Positions 13,883 to 24,930 of a stretch of DNA of 64,000 nucleotides are shown here, one piece after another. Origin of the DNA: Atrichornis clamosus (Eukaryota > Chordata > Aves > Passeriformes > Menuridae). The translations under genes were made by a program, and so were the position numbers. How positions within the stretch are numbered: position 1 is the first letter of the stretch; every line of letters starts with the position of its first letter. A model generated the notes under the pieces. It saw nothing but the letters and a program-made list of their open reading frames with translations. It was not told the DNA's origin and made no database searches. The stretch spans positions 1-64,000 of the forward strand of contig WBMZ01000392.1 of the NCBI GenBank assembly GCA_013400975.1, read 5' to 3'.

Positions 13883-14013
13883 ACAAGAAGTGCTTGGACA
13901 ATGCTCTCAGGCACATGGTGTGATTTTTGGGGTGGTCCTGTGCAGGGCCAGGAGTTGCACTCAGTGATCTTTTTGGGTCCCTTCCAATTCAGGATATTGT
14001 GTGAGTCTATGAC
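13883..14013 (+). mobile_element. CR1 LINE 3' end, 5'-truncated
   Basis: The segment carries the characteristic CR1 3' terminus in sense orientation: a GATTTTTGGGGTGGTCCTGT core, GGCCAGGAGTTGCACTC, then GGGTCCCTTCCAATTCAGG leading to a degraded ATTCTATGA-type end. It has only the last 130 bases or so and no reverse transcriptase sequence, as is usual for 5'-truncated CR1 insertions. It lies in the PTN intron in sense orientation. The boundaries are approximate. Confidence 0.85.
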
Positions 14014-15023
14014 AGTTTTGATTGGTTTGTTTTATGAAATCTGGGTTAAGGCAAACCTGGATCTGCTGTATTGGTTCCAGGAAAGATGCTTCAGAGAAGT
14101 TCTGTTTGCATCTCTGTGGTACCTGTTGTGCTGTTTTGTGCTGGTATCAACAAGGATTTATTCATGTTCCCAGGGAGAGATGCCATTTTCCCCATTACAA
14201 GGTGACATGTGACACAAGAGTACCTAATCCTCTTATTTCATTCCTTTTTTTTAGGTCCCTCTGTGAATTTCCTTTACCTGTAGAATACCACACTACCCTG
14301 TAGTACAGTAACAGTTACTGCAGATGGTAGTATAATATATAAATCTTCACTTGTACCTTCACATCGCTCCCTTATTTACCCCAAATTAATTAGAGAAGCA
14401 GGTGCTCCTTAGTGCTTTCCTCATCCCATGTACCAGCTGGCTGGACAGACCGTGCTCCCAGGACTCCAGGCCAAGCTTCCATGGCCTCTGGAGTGTACAT
14501 AGGTGTCTGTCCCAGGCAGAGGGGGGAAGGGTTGGCAGTGGAGGAGCTGGAGAAACAAGTGAGCTTTCTCCCCATGCTCCGGAGTGCTCGCATATTCAGA
14601 GAAAGCCAAGACCAACAATGAGACAGAAAGAAAGCAAGGGAAGGGTATATGTGTGGGTAGTGTGTGCAAAGCTTTCTTCCAGCTCTCCACTGAGCCATGA
14701 CCTGGTTTCTCCAGGAGATGCCTGCTGTTTTCTTATTTTGCAAGCAAGTTCCTGAGACAATGCTCTGCATGCCAAACAGGGTCACCACTCAGATAGGGAG
14801 AGTTCTGAACGGAACATGCAATTCCCTTTCCATCTTCTCCAGTGCCTCGGCCTTTCCTGTTATTTTTCTTCTTTTCCTTCTCTTTTCCTTTTCTTTGTTC
14901 AAAATGAGGAAACAATTCTTATGTGCATGAGGAAAAAAAAGAGGAACTTTCATGGGTGTTAAATGAAATTTATTGCTGTGCCTGCTAGACACTAATTTTT
15001 TGTCATTATTGTTATCTTGACAG

Positions 15024-15076
15024 AATCCAAGAAGAAGAAAAAGGAAGGCAAGAAACAAGAGAAGATGCTGGATTAA
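15024..15076 (+). CDS. PTN: Pleiotrophin, last coding exon (lysine-rich C-terminal tail)
   Basis: The acceptor is a T-rich tract ending TTGACAG at 15017-15023. The first two bases complete the codon left open by the exon at 365-526, giving Glu. The exon then reads SKKKKKEGKKQEKMLD and a TAA stop at 15074-15076. This is the conserved basic, disordered PTN tail that contributes to glycosaminoglycan and receptor binding. The joined protein reads KPKPQ-ES. Mammalian PTN, as I recall it, has an alanine between Q and E, so a one-residue difference falls exactly at the exon junction. The assignment itself is not in doubt. Confidence 0.96.
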
Positions 15077-15310
15077 TGGAGTCAACTTGGGCAATGTGAG
15101 AAAGGGACATCAGCAAACATGATCAGTTAACAGTTTCATTTATACTTAGGCATTTTATCCTGAAATTATTTATAGCTTAATAGTACCATAGAAGGAAAAA
15201 AGCAAACACAGAAAAAAAATCCTTTTTTTTTTTAATTACTTTAGTACTTTTAATGTATAACCCTAACAACAATTTTTAGAGGCCTGTAATAAAGGACTCC
15301 AAACTCATTT
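15077..15310 (+). other. PTN: PTN 3' untranslated region (minimal extent)
   Basis: AT-rich sequence follows the PTN stop codon and contains several A-runs and T-runs. The right boundary is set 15-20 bases after the first canonical poly(A) signal at 15288. T-rich sequence around 15348-15367 could serve as the downstream U-rich element. Further AATAAA hexamers at 16045-16050 and 16137-16142 could give longer isoforms, so the true 3' end may be downstream. Confidence 0.65.
15288..15293 (+). promoter_or_regulatory. PTN: Poly(A) signal AATAAA, probable PTN
   Basis: This is the first canonical AATAAA after the PTN stop, 212 bases downstream, followed by T-rich sequence. It is the simplest candidate for the proximal polyadenylation site. 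Use cannot be proven from sequence alone. Confidence 0.6.
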
Positions 15311-18300
15311 AGAAAATTATGTCTATTGTATATTGAACAATGTAGAGGTTTTTAAATTTTTTTTTTCTCAAGTCTTGCCATAGGTCTCACTCTGGTAATT
15401 AGTCCATGCAAGCAGAACCTGAGCCTGTGTGGAGCTCTGCTGAAGCCAGTGGTACTCTGTGTGAACGTAGTACTCTGGCTGGATGCATTTATATTTAAGG
15501 TTGGGACCTTATATCTGAAAATTGAGGCTTGTTTCTTAATTTCTGATTACATCTGTATAACTGTATGAAATTCTTTTTTTAAGGAAAGGATGGGGACTTT
15601 TTTTGAGTATGGAATTTTCTTGGATGTGTGCTGAATGCTCATTCCAAAATGTCACCATCTACAGGTAAAAAGCAGTACCACTCCTTTCCTTAACCATGTT
15701 TTGAATGTTGGCAGTAAATCTGAAATCTTTCAACAGTGGGACATAGAAGAGTCCTAATTTTTCATTATTTTCTAGCAATGATTTGTCTAAGTGGAATGAT
15801 GGCAAAACTTTCCACTTTTCAGCACATCAGTGTTGGTGGATGGTAGTGGACTCCATTTTACCTATAAAAGCTGAAAAATGCTTTATTTTATTTGTTAATT
15901 TTCAGAGAAGGGAGAATATCCTTTTCGTAAAAGATCTAGTTGAAATTGTTGTGATTCTGCCTGACCCAATTCCCTTTTGTATCAGTGGCAATACTCCTGT
16001 TGATTTTAATTATAGCTGATTGAAAAATAGAATGACTGGTGGAAAATAAAAGGAGAAATCTGTTTGGAAACCACCAGAGGTAGTTCATATTTTTGACCAA
16101 AAAAAGAAACAATTTGTGGGACCTGAAACCAGTAGGAATAAAATTAATTTTTGCTTATCTGTTAGTAAAACAGAAGGGAAATATAAAACCAGTACCTTTT
16201 GTTTTATTCGAATTTTATATAAGCAAAAAGACCTTGGAAAAAACTCAGTCAACATAAAAATAGTTGTCTTTTTTTATTTTTTAATATAGACTGCAGGGGA
16301 AAAAAAGAAATATTATAGCCAGCTGGTTTTCAGTTTGCTCAATTTTACCTGATTTAAATGATTCTGAGTCCTGAGAAAAGTCAAAAAGTTGAAAAACGAT
16401 CTGACAAATGGCTGGTCTGTCCCAAGGTAAAAGGTTGTTTAACAAGCTGACAACATGTAGACCAAAATTTTTCGAGGAAACATAAGGGATTTCAGTGCCC
16501 AAATTAAGTTCAAAATCATTGCTTCTGAATTCTAAATCTTAAAATTCAACAGCAAGAAATAAGCTTTGCCGTTTGTGTAGGCTGCAGGCTTGCCTGCTGC
16601 TCAAGAGGAATAGTCTCCCTTGTATTCCTGCATGGTACCCACTGACTTCAGTGAAGCCGCAGCAGGGTGTGCTCATCTGAGGAAATCATCTATTTCTCTC
16701 TTGGGATTAGCTTGCAGACAAGCAGAAAGTCTTCTTACATCCTAACACCACTCCCCTTTTCTATGCAAAAAAATTGTAACAATTTCAGAGCTTGCCCTCC
16801 TTTTTTCTCACATGGAGGGCACGGCTGCTGTGGACTCACAGGGAGGCAAGTCCTTCTGTAGACGTTCCCAAACACTCCTGAAGCCTGCTAGCCAAGGCTG
16901 CACGTAGCTTAAGGTAGACTAGCCTCGCAATCATTTCCCAGACTCCTTGGGTGTGTTTTGCAGTCTGTGTTGTCCTTGTTATCTTGGCTATGCTGCTAGA
17001 CATACCTGAGTCTGTGGTATAGTTAAAAATGTCCCCCACACATGGTGGATGTGCAATGACCAAATCTAAAATTGTAAAGGCTCATATTTAGGTGGTTCTG
17101 GGTGCTATTCAGTTTGTTCGTGGTATAATCAGGTCTACCTGTGCTTATGCCTCAGACTTAACCTAATGGTTTGGTAGGTCTGATTGAAAGCAAAGGGAGA
17201 AAGACACTTTTTCACTCACCAAAGGTTTGTCTGTCTAAATGCTGCATCAGTTCGCTTAAAGTGGTTCAGCTTTGAGTGCAAACACTGTTGCACCATTGTC
17301 TCACACTGGTTAATCTAGTTCATATCTCATAGGGAGCTGGCAGGAATTGGGAATGGTGCTGAAACCAACACTTTGATTATCCTTTAACAAACCTTAGGGG
17401 TGACTCTTGATTTCCACCTCCATGAGTACAAAGAAAATAAATTCCCCTGTGTTTCCTCTGATGCCTTATGGTCCTTTTGATTAACTGCCCATCTGGCTTG
17501 TTAAAAGAACATTCCTAATAGTTTTTGAAGGAAGCCAATCAAGTTCCTCTGGTAGTATAGGGCCTTCATAGGGAAAGAGTTTACAGAAAACAAGGAAACA
17601 AAAAAAAAATCACGTTAGGACCAGAAGAAAATGCAGCAAAGGGTGTGAAATAGGAGAATATTTCCTATGTACTACTCAGACAAATGTGTTTGGATCTATA
17701 TTGGCATCTTATTGTTGACAGCTATTGGAGTCATAGTTTATAAACTTAAAATGAAGAAAATTTCTAACAAGCCAGCAAAAACATTCAGCGGAAACTCTAA
17801 CTATGCAGGAGATGATAAAAGTAATTCATGGCAGAACACAGAGGAAGATGAAATAGGTCAGTCAGGTCAGCTCTGAAAAGAGGTACCCAGTACCTAACAG
17901 GAGCTGTTGTTTCACTAGTGACAGTATCAAGAAAGCAAAAGGCAAGTACCTGAACAAAACCTCTTCCCATCCATACTTCTCAGTTTCTACTTCAGCCACT
18001 CTGAAATTTCTCCTTACTTGCTTTCTAATCTTCTGCCCTCCCTCCTTTGGGAGGGCAAGCTTGTCTGACAGTGCTGTGGGAGCGGCTACTTCAGATGAAA
18101 TACATGTTTACCCTCTTGGTGCTATCCTATTACAATGAAAAATGACTTAGCATAGATGTGTGGCTTACCTAGTTAAACTGACAAATTTGTTCCATGAATG
18201 TCCCTCTCGAGGAGTGGTTTACATCTTCATTTGCTACAGCTATAATAAGAGTATGGGGAGGTGATGAAAACCACCCAAGTGGTGGCCTTTCCCTGAGCAC

Positions 18301-19944
18301 TCAAATCTCTTAGGAAAGAGATGAGTGAGTTGCTGAACATCAGCTAAGGATGAATCTGCATCCAGACTCTGGATTCTAGCCAGTTTAAACTGAGGGTATG
18401 TCTGGGTACATCTCCCTTCCCTTGCTCTAAGTAAGCTGAGGCAATACTTCTATGCAGTTAGGTCTGTCTATAACTTGATTCAAAACAGTATTTGAGGATT
18501 GGGACATTTTCTGACTTCAACGTGTCTTCTGACAGAAGATGCCCATAGTGAATGCGAATCAGTGCTTGTCAGCCTGGCCTATTTAACAGTCTGTTAAGTG
18601 CGGCAAAACTGCTGGGCAAGGCTCCAGGAAGGGAAAATGTTTGTTGTACATGCAGGTAGATACTAAATTGTAATGCCCTGATTCTCATCTTCTAACTCCG
18701 TAATGACATTCTGGCTTGAACTGTTTTTCAAAGGAGAAAAATTAGAAGAAATGAAAGAATAACAATTATAAAATGTATCAACAGACAGAGTTGAAGACTT
18801 GGTCAAGAAGAGACAGATATGAAGTCAGGAGCATTTTATACAAACTTCTTTTGCATGCTCGTTAAGTGCAGAAGGCAGAATTACTGGTTGGCACATTTGT
18901 TTTTACGCTTTCCCTGATTTGTGCCTTAGTGAAAACTAATCAAATGTCTAGTGTTACAGAGGAGTCCCACTCCAGCCTCAAAAGTGTTCAACTGGAGGCA
19001 AAGTCAAAAGGAGACAATAGTACATCTATCTTTTCAAGTTTAGGAGTGCAAGGTATGATGATATTGATAGGAGAAAACATCATGTACTTCTTTAACTCTG
19101 GTGTATGCCCTTTTCCACTTGGCATGTGGCAGTGGACAATTCAAGTAAAACAATGGAGTATTATGATGAACTAAAGGAAAGTGAATACTTAGGAAGACTC
19201 TTTATGAAAACAGTCCTACAAACCCCCTGAATCTAACGGTGCTGCTAGCAGGAAGCATCTGAATAAAAACATTGTGTAGCATTCCCACTTGTTTAATGAA
19301 ATTCCTTAAAATATGATTAAAACTTCTGCATTTTTTTAGGCTAAGGTCAGTGTTGAGGGTGGGACAACAACCTGATTTTGCCTCAGTCTGTGAACTGCAG
19401 GAACATCAACAATGTAAACTCACCACTTTTCTGAAGTAAAATATTGATGAGGTGTACACCATTTTGATATGACCCAGTAATCTTTCATATCTTCCAAATC
19501 CTGATGAGAAGGGGAAGCAGTGTGTCACTGGGGGTGGGTATCTCGTATTCAATCCATTTTAATTCTCTAGGACAGCACTTCTGTGAACTTGTGACTGAGT
19601 TCCCTCCTTTGCAGAGACAGATAATACCTGTTGCCTGCCTTCCCCCACTCAGCTGTAATTTTGATAGCATGTATAGGTGTTCTGTCAATTCTGCTACCTC
19701 TTGGTTAAACTTCTGTGGATGTTGCTGATCTTTCCTCATCCTTGAGATTATATTTTGCATTTCTTCCTGGATTGCTGCAAAACAGCCCCAGGAAGCCCAT
19801 ACCATCAAGTATGTGCAATTGTGTCCTTTTAAAATTAAAAGACACAGCAGCAACTTGTTAATCAGAATATGACAATGAACAAGGAAGTATGATAATGTGC
19901 AAAGAGATTCCCTGGATTCACTGGGAGAGTGGATTGCTGGTGAA
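15311..19944. other. PTN downstream flank, no recognised gene
   Basis: This AT-rich flank holds no gene I can identify. It includes two alternative poly(A) hexamers near 16.05 and 16.14 kb and a 9 bp perfect hairpin at 18034-18057. Two splice-bounded open segments on the plus strand (17680-17856 and 18879-19052) each encode a hydrophobic stretch followed by a Ser/Asn/Lys-rich tail. They are discussed as findings and are not called as genes, because no family is recognised and no transcript evidence is available. Confidence 0.6.
18034..18057. repeat. Short perfect GC-rich inverted repeat
   Basis: TGCCCTCCC at 18034-18042 pairs perfectly with GGGAGGGCA at 18049-18057 across a six-base loop. 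In an AT-rich neighbourhood this GC-rich 9 bp stem stands out, but the flanks do not extend the pairing. No known RNA family is recognised. Confidence 0.6.
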
Positions 19945-19983
19945 ACTTTTGTCATAACTTTTGTCATAACTTTTGTCATAACT
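19945..19983. repeat. Three-copy 12 bp tandem repeat
   Basis: The unit ACTTTTGTCATA occurs three times head to tail with the start of a fourth. On the minus strand it generates an artificial Met-Thr-Lys-Val repeat at the start of an open frame. It is a minisatellite-like expansion and not evidence of coding. Confidence 0.9.
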
Positions 19984-22900
19984 GGTCAAGACTTTCCAGG
20001 GGACAGAAATGATAAAATTATCATCTAAAAAATTAGAGGCACTGATGCAGGAATGTCTGCCCTCAAACAGAAAAACGCCTTGGATAGATAAATAATGACA
20101 AGAAGCTGTATCCATTACCTCTGTCCTCTTTTATCATCATATTATCATGGTGCATAGAGTTTCAGGGATAGTGAAAGACTTGCCTGAGCTGAGTTGAGGA
20201 TGGAGAGAGCTTCTTCCAACCATGGGTCTTTGCATTTGGAGAAGATGTGGGTAGTCTTGTTCATAGCAGCATCAAACTTTGCTTTTGGACCAAAACTAAG
20301 CAATGTTGAAGTCTAATCATTTTCCTACTGGCCCCTTTCTGCTACTCTTCTCAAATGGCTGTCTGTCTTGTGGCCTCATCTCTCTGACCTGAGCAGAAAT
20401 GTGATATCTGAGGGTTAACATGAGAATTCAACTATATTTAAATATTATTATCTCATTAGTGGGGTTGTACAACCCTTTAGCCCTTTCTCCAGTTTGCCAT
20501 TTAAACATGGAGTGTCTTGGAGTCCCAGATGACTAAAAAACTCAGTAGGTGTCTCCTAGCCTTTAAATCACTTGGCTTTGAGTGAATTGTGTGTGAAAAA
20601 ACTATAGATTTTACTCTTTTTTGAAAAACTCGTGATAACAAACAAAACCTGCAACAAAACTGAAGGCATGTCCAATGAACGGATCTGCTGATGAGATAAA
20701 ACAGAGGCTCACAAGTATTCCCATTTCAGAAGGTCATTGAAAGTTAAAGGCTGTACAAAACCTTTAGCCCTGAATTCAGTGATGAAAAGCTGGAAAAATG
20801 GATAGCCTCTGCAGGGCTATCTTGCCCACAGCCAATTTCATTCAATTAATTTCACTCTTTGAATTCCCTCAGTCTAATCTACCTGGCAACAAGATATTAT
20901 TTAGCTTTTCTCATAAGGTCATTCATTGCACTTCCCATATTATAATTATGTAGTTCATCTAAATTTTTACAGCTGAAAGAAATGGCTGTGATAATCTGGA
21001 GAGTGTTGTGGTTGAAGCCTGAAGCAGAGACAGGCTGCAGCTTGGAGCTGGAAACCACCTAATGAAGACGTCAGCACCAGACACAGCAGCTCTCTAAAAA
21101 CACACACATACCTACTGCATTTATATATACACATATATGGGCAAGCAAAACTCTAGGAAAGTGCATGCATAACTCTAAAGGTGAATCACAGCTAGTGCTG
21201 CCACGCTTTCAGGCTATGGCTGAAATGAAAAATCTTTTTGTCCTGTGTTGTTGTTTAAATTAGGATACAAAAGTAGGATGAAGAGCTAGATTTCACTTGC
21301 CAGCACATCAGTTTAAGGATAGCTGTGTCCAAGGGAAATGCAAAACACATGCCAATGAAATGGCCAAAAGGACTTACTGTCACAGTGATGTTCTCTTCTG
21401 TCACACCAAGTACATGGAAGGGTTTTGTTCAAAGCTTCAAAGTGGACAAACTGCTTCAGGTAGGTGTGAACATAGAAACCCAGGCAGAAAAAGGCTTTTG
21501 CTCTGCCCATAAAAAAGTGAGGAAAATGGGTGAAAAAAGATGGAAAAATCAAAGTAAGACAGAAACCATCTTAATACTTGTAGTTTGAGTGTTAAACTGA
21601 AAGAAGAAATAAAAGTCAAAATAACAAATTAAAGCCTGAATATCATGTTCAATGGATTTCTAATTCTGTATATATCTATTAAACCAGTGCTATATGATAT
21701 CTTCTCATGGGTTACTTTCTTTTTCCTGTTCCTTTTCCTTTTTTTTTTTCCAGTTTGTATATTGATTTTGTAAGCTAGCAGTGTGTTACCTTTTTGATTT
21801 TTTAAAACTTGTATGAAAGCCATATATCCATATTGTAGAATGAAAGCATTAATCCTGTAACATCCCTTAATGTTTCCCTTAGCTCTGTGGGATTGTGGGG
21901 GGCTCTAGCGAATGTATATGTTTACCAATTGTATCAACATAATTTACTTGCTCTTAGTGGCGATAAAGAATTAAATAAACTAATACACAGACATATGGTG
22001 TTTGGTTGTGGAGTTTCTGGAGTTTCTTAAATTAAGTTCTTAATGGTATTCCTTTGTTGTACTGATTTTCATCAGCTATAGATATTGCTTGTTACACAAA
22101 CAAATTTGTTAGTTCAGGAAAAGTGTTATTCTGTGGAAATAAATCTGCCAGAAAGTGATTCTAGCAGAAAACATATCTTTGGTTTGTGCACACTGGAGTC
22201 TGTCTGTCCCAATTTCGGGACACCTTTCTTTAAAGCAGTTTATTTCAGTGTACATTTATTTCAACCTGTGTAGTATTGACATGATGGTGGGTTACAGATG
22301 AAGAATTTGATTTTTTTAAAAATTACTCTATCAGGTAAGCAGTGGTAAAACCTTATTCCCAGCCCTGTAATGTTAAGCTGTTTTACTTTAACAGTGACTT
22401 TGATGGAGGGATGTGTGTGTGTGAGTGTTTGGTGAGAGATGATTAAGACTCAAGAGCAGAACAAAGAAGATATATTATGTTAATGAACTAAATATGCAGA
22501 AATTCACATACTGCTCATTTTATGTTAATTTCTTCTCCTTTCCTTTAGTTCTTTTATTGTAGCTTTTTCCTAAATCTACTTTGTTTTCCAAATAATTTTT
22601 CTGGTTTTGTTTCTGTGTCCACTTATTACTTAAAATCTTAGAATAATTAATGAATTACTCCATACAAAACATTCCCTCAGTCATTGCCAAAAGAGGGAGA
22701 TGCTTCACACTTTTTCCAAGACTAGGATATTGATACAGGCTTCTGAAATTGTGTGGAAGAAAATGATGCGTTATAAGGTATGAAAACTGTCAGTACATTC
22801 TTCAAACCACTAATGGACCCAGAAACCTAAATCTTATCCTTGGAAAGGAGACCAAGTCCTCACTATTGTTTAATTTTAAAAGAAAATGTTTATTTCCTCC

Positions 22901-24807
22901 TTAATATGCTACTTAACAGTTACATTTTCAGGTTACTGAGTAATGAGAGAGTTTTAAGATACTCTTGTAGTTCCATGTGAAATATCTCATCTCATCAGTA
23001 AACCTGAGCTGCTTGAGGATGGTCCCAAGTCATGCTTAGCCTCCCTAGGTAGGCTTCATTGTGCAGGGCACACAGTTCTGGATTTCTCCTGTTCCTCTGT
23101 CCTGAGTGCTGACTGAGCTATAAACAGGCACAAGAGCTTTTACACCAGCTCTTTCCAGCTGGATTGCTTTCCTGGAACAGGGTCTTGGAAGGCCATCTCT
23201 GTCTTTACATGGCCTTTTTTTTTTGTATATATGGAGTGTATGAACGTAGAGGACTTCATGCAGAAGAGACCCAAGTTCTGCTACCACGTTGTGCTCCAAA
23301 CTTTGGGAATGGTGTTTCACTGAGTGATCTATGGATGGAAGGAGGACCGCCAGAGGTGTGTGGGGTGAGATGCCTGCATGCAAGTAGCCACTAGCAGCAC
23401 AAAGCCTCTTTGAGAACTTTAAGCCCCCAGAGCTCATTCATTGCACTACTACAACTGAAGTTAAAAGCCTGTTTGTAATTCATCATCCCTCTGGCCTTGC
23501 ATGGGACAGACTTGTAATTAATACTCAAATGCATAACAGTTGCCCTTGCACAGACATGGAAACACACTCACTTCATCCCTTGCCTTGTAGATGATGGAGT
23601 AGCAGCTGATTTTCCCTGAGAACAGAGAATTTGCAAAATGAACTCTTTATGTTCAGGATGAAGCCTTCTCACAAAGTAGTAATCCAGCTTTTTGTCCATT
23701 ATCTGTTTTTAAGGTGATAAGGGAAGTCACCTACATGAGATCCTCTCTCAGTTTTCCTTAGTTAGCCTGTACTTGTCTCCAGTGAAACCCAAATGGAAGA
23801 AAAAAACCTTGTAATCTTGGTGAAACACAAGTATAACATCTTCATTGGGAGCTTTTCTGAAGCAAGATTAGTACATTTGTGGTCAAATGAGATTTGACAT
23901 TAAATATAAATATACATACACACAGAGAGTATCTTTTACAGAAAAATATCTCCGTCCTTACTGGGTACCCTGAGTTACAGAAGGCTTCATTGCTACACAA
24001 TCACCATTGAAATTATTGTCTCCTTTTGAAAAGAATTGGGGGTTTTGTTTTGTTTTCTTTTGGGTTTTTTTTAGTTCAGTCTCTGCTTTCTTAATTGCAC
24101 TTTTCATTTGCTGTTTTGCACCATTTCTGCCACAGGAGCAAAAGATGAAATCTTGGATCTGAAAAGGTCAGTAACTATTTTTTGCTCTGTTCAGTAGATA
24201 AAGCCTAGCAAGACCAAAACAAAAAAAAAAGAATTCTTCTTAAAAAAATAATAATATAAATGTTTTCAATTAATTGACAGCTATTTAGCAGCTCAGTCTG
24301 ATGAAGTGGCTGCCTGGGGATGAGCTTGATGCAATAGGAAGCTCCAGCTGCAAGAGTGGACCAACTTCCAATTTTTCCTCAAAGGAATTTATGGTGGAGG
24401 TAGTAGCCAAGGAGATATAACACAGGCGATATTATCCCTGTTGGCCTTTACCCCTTCCTTTCTTTTCCTTTCTTCCTTTCTTCCACTCTCTGCTCGGGCT
24501 TAAGCCTCACACTGTTGACCCAGAATTTAAGGAGTAAGTGATTACCCGGGAAGAGATGTGTCCATGATGTCTGAAATTACATGGATTTGCTGTTGTAAAT
24601 AGTCTTTAAACTTCTGTAGGGCTAGAAGATATGGGAAGAAATATTTAGGAGAGGTTATTTTGAAAGGTGGTAATAGAATCCCTGATGTAAAAATCAACAC
24701 AACAAAAAACTAGGCACATGTATAAGAAAAAGACACAAGAAAGGACCCAGACTGAGGTTCTGAAGAATCCTTTGTGGTTGCTGGAAATGACTGCAGGGTA
24801 AGCCAAG
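19984..24807. other. Intergenic sequence, no recognised gene
   Basis: No recognised coding region or transposon was seen. A plus-strand segment at 21304-21459 has good splice-site context on both sides and encodes five cysteines in about 52 residues. It is treated as a candidate exon in the findings. Pyrimidine-rich simple sequence occurs near 21.73-21.75 kb and 24.45-24.49 kb. Confidence 0.6.
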
Positions 24808-24930
24808 TATATCTGACATATATATGTATCTATGTCATATATATATATATATTTAGTGTGTGTATATATATATATATATATAAAATATATAGGTCATCTA
24901 TATATATTTAGTATATCTGACAAGATATAC
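24808..24930. repeat. AT-dinucleotide microsatellite cluster
   Basis: Alternating AT tracts (24838-24852, 24863-24890 and 24898-24908 roughly) are separated by TTTAGTGTG and AGGTCATC interruptions. The motif GTATATCTGACA occurs on both sides. Such tracts are self-complementary and can form hairpins or cruciforms. The exact boundaries of the cluster are approximate. Confidence 0.85.

Larger units (their letters stand above)
527..15023 (+). other. PTN: Last coding intron of PTN
   Basis: This 14.5 kb intron is bounded by GTAAAT at its 5' end and by a tract ending TTGACAG at its 3' end. I see no other gene inside it on either strand. Open stretches of 60-130 codons occur but have no recognisable domains and are expected by chance. 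It holds a T/G-rich block near 1.83-1.90 kb, a pyrimidine-rich block near 8.19-8.34 kb, a 23 bp tandem duplication at 8768-8813, a CR1 3' end at 13.9 kb and a second pyrimidine-rich run near 14.83-14.90 kb. A possible cryptic micro-exon lies at 2719-2741. Homeodomain-like TAAT motifs cluster around 6.72-6.81 kb. The remainder shows nothing I can name. Confidence 0.93.

Noticed and set aside
19485..19979. 164-codon minus-strand open frame with an N-terminal Met-Thr-Lys-Val repeat
   Set aside because: The N-terminus comes from a 12 bp tandem repeat, the rest has no recognisable domain, and open frames of this length are expected by chance in 64 kb read in six frames.
22113..22273. Possible fourth coding segment with three cysteines, after the candidate exon at 21.3 kb
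   Set aside because: Phase could fit, but the acceptor is weak (ATTTGTTAG) and no poly(A) signal or domain supports it.
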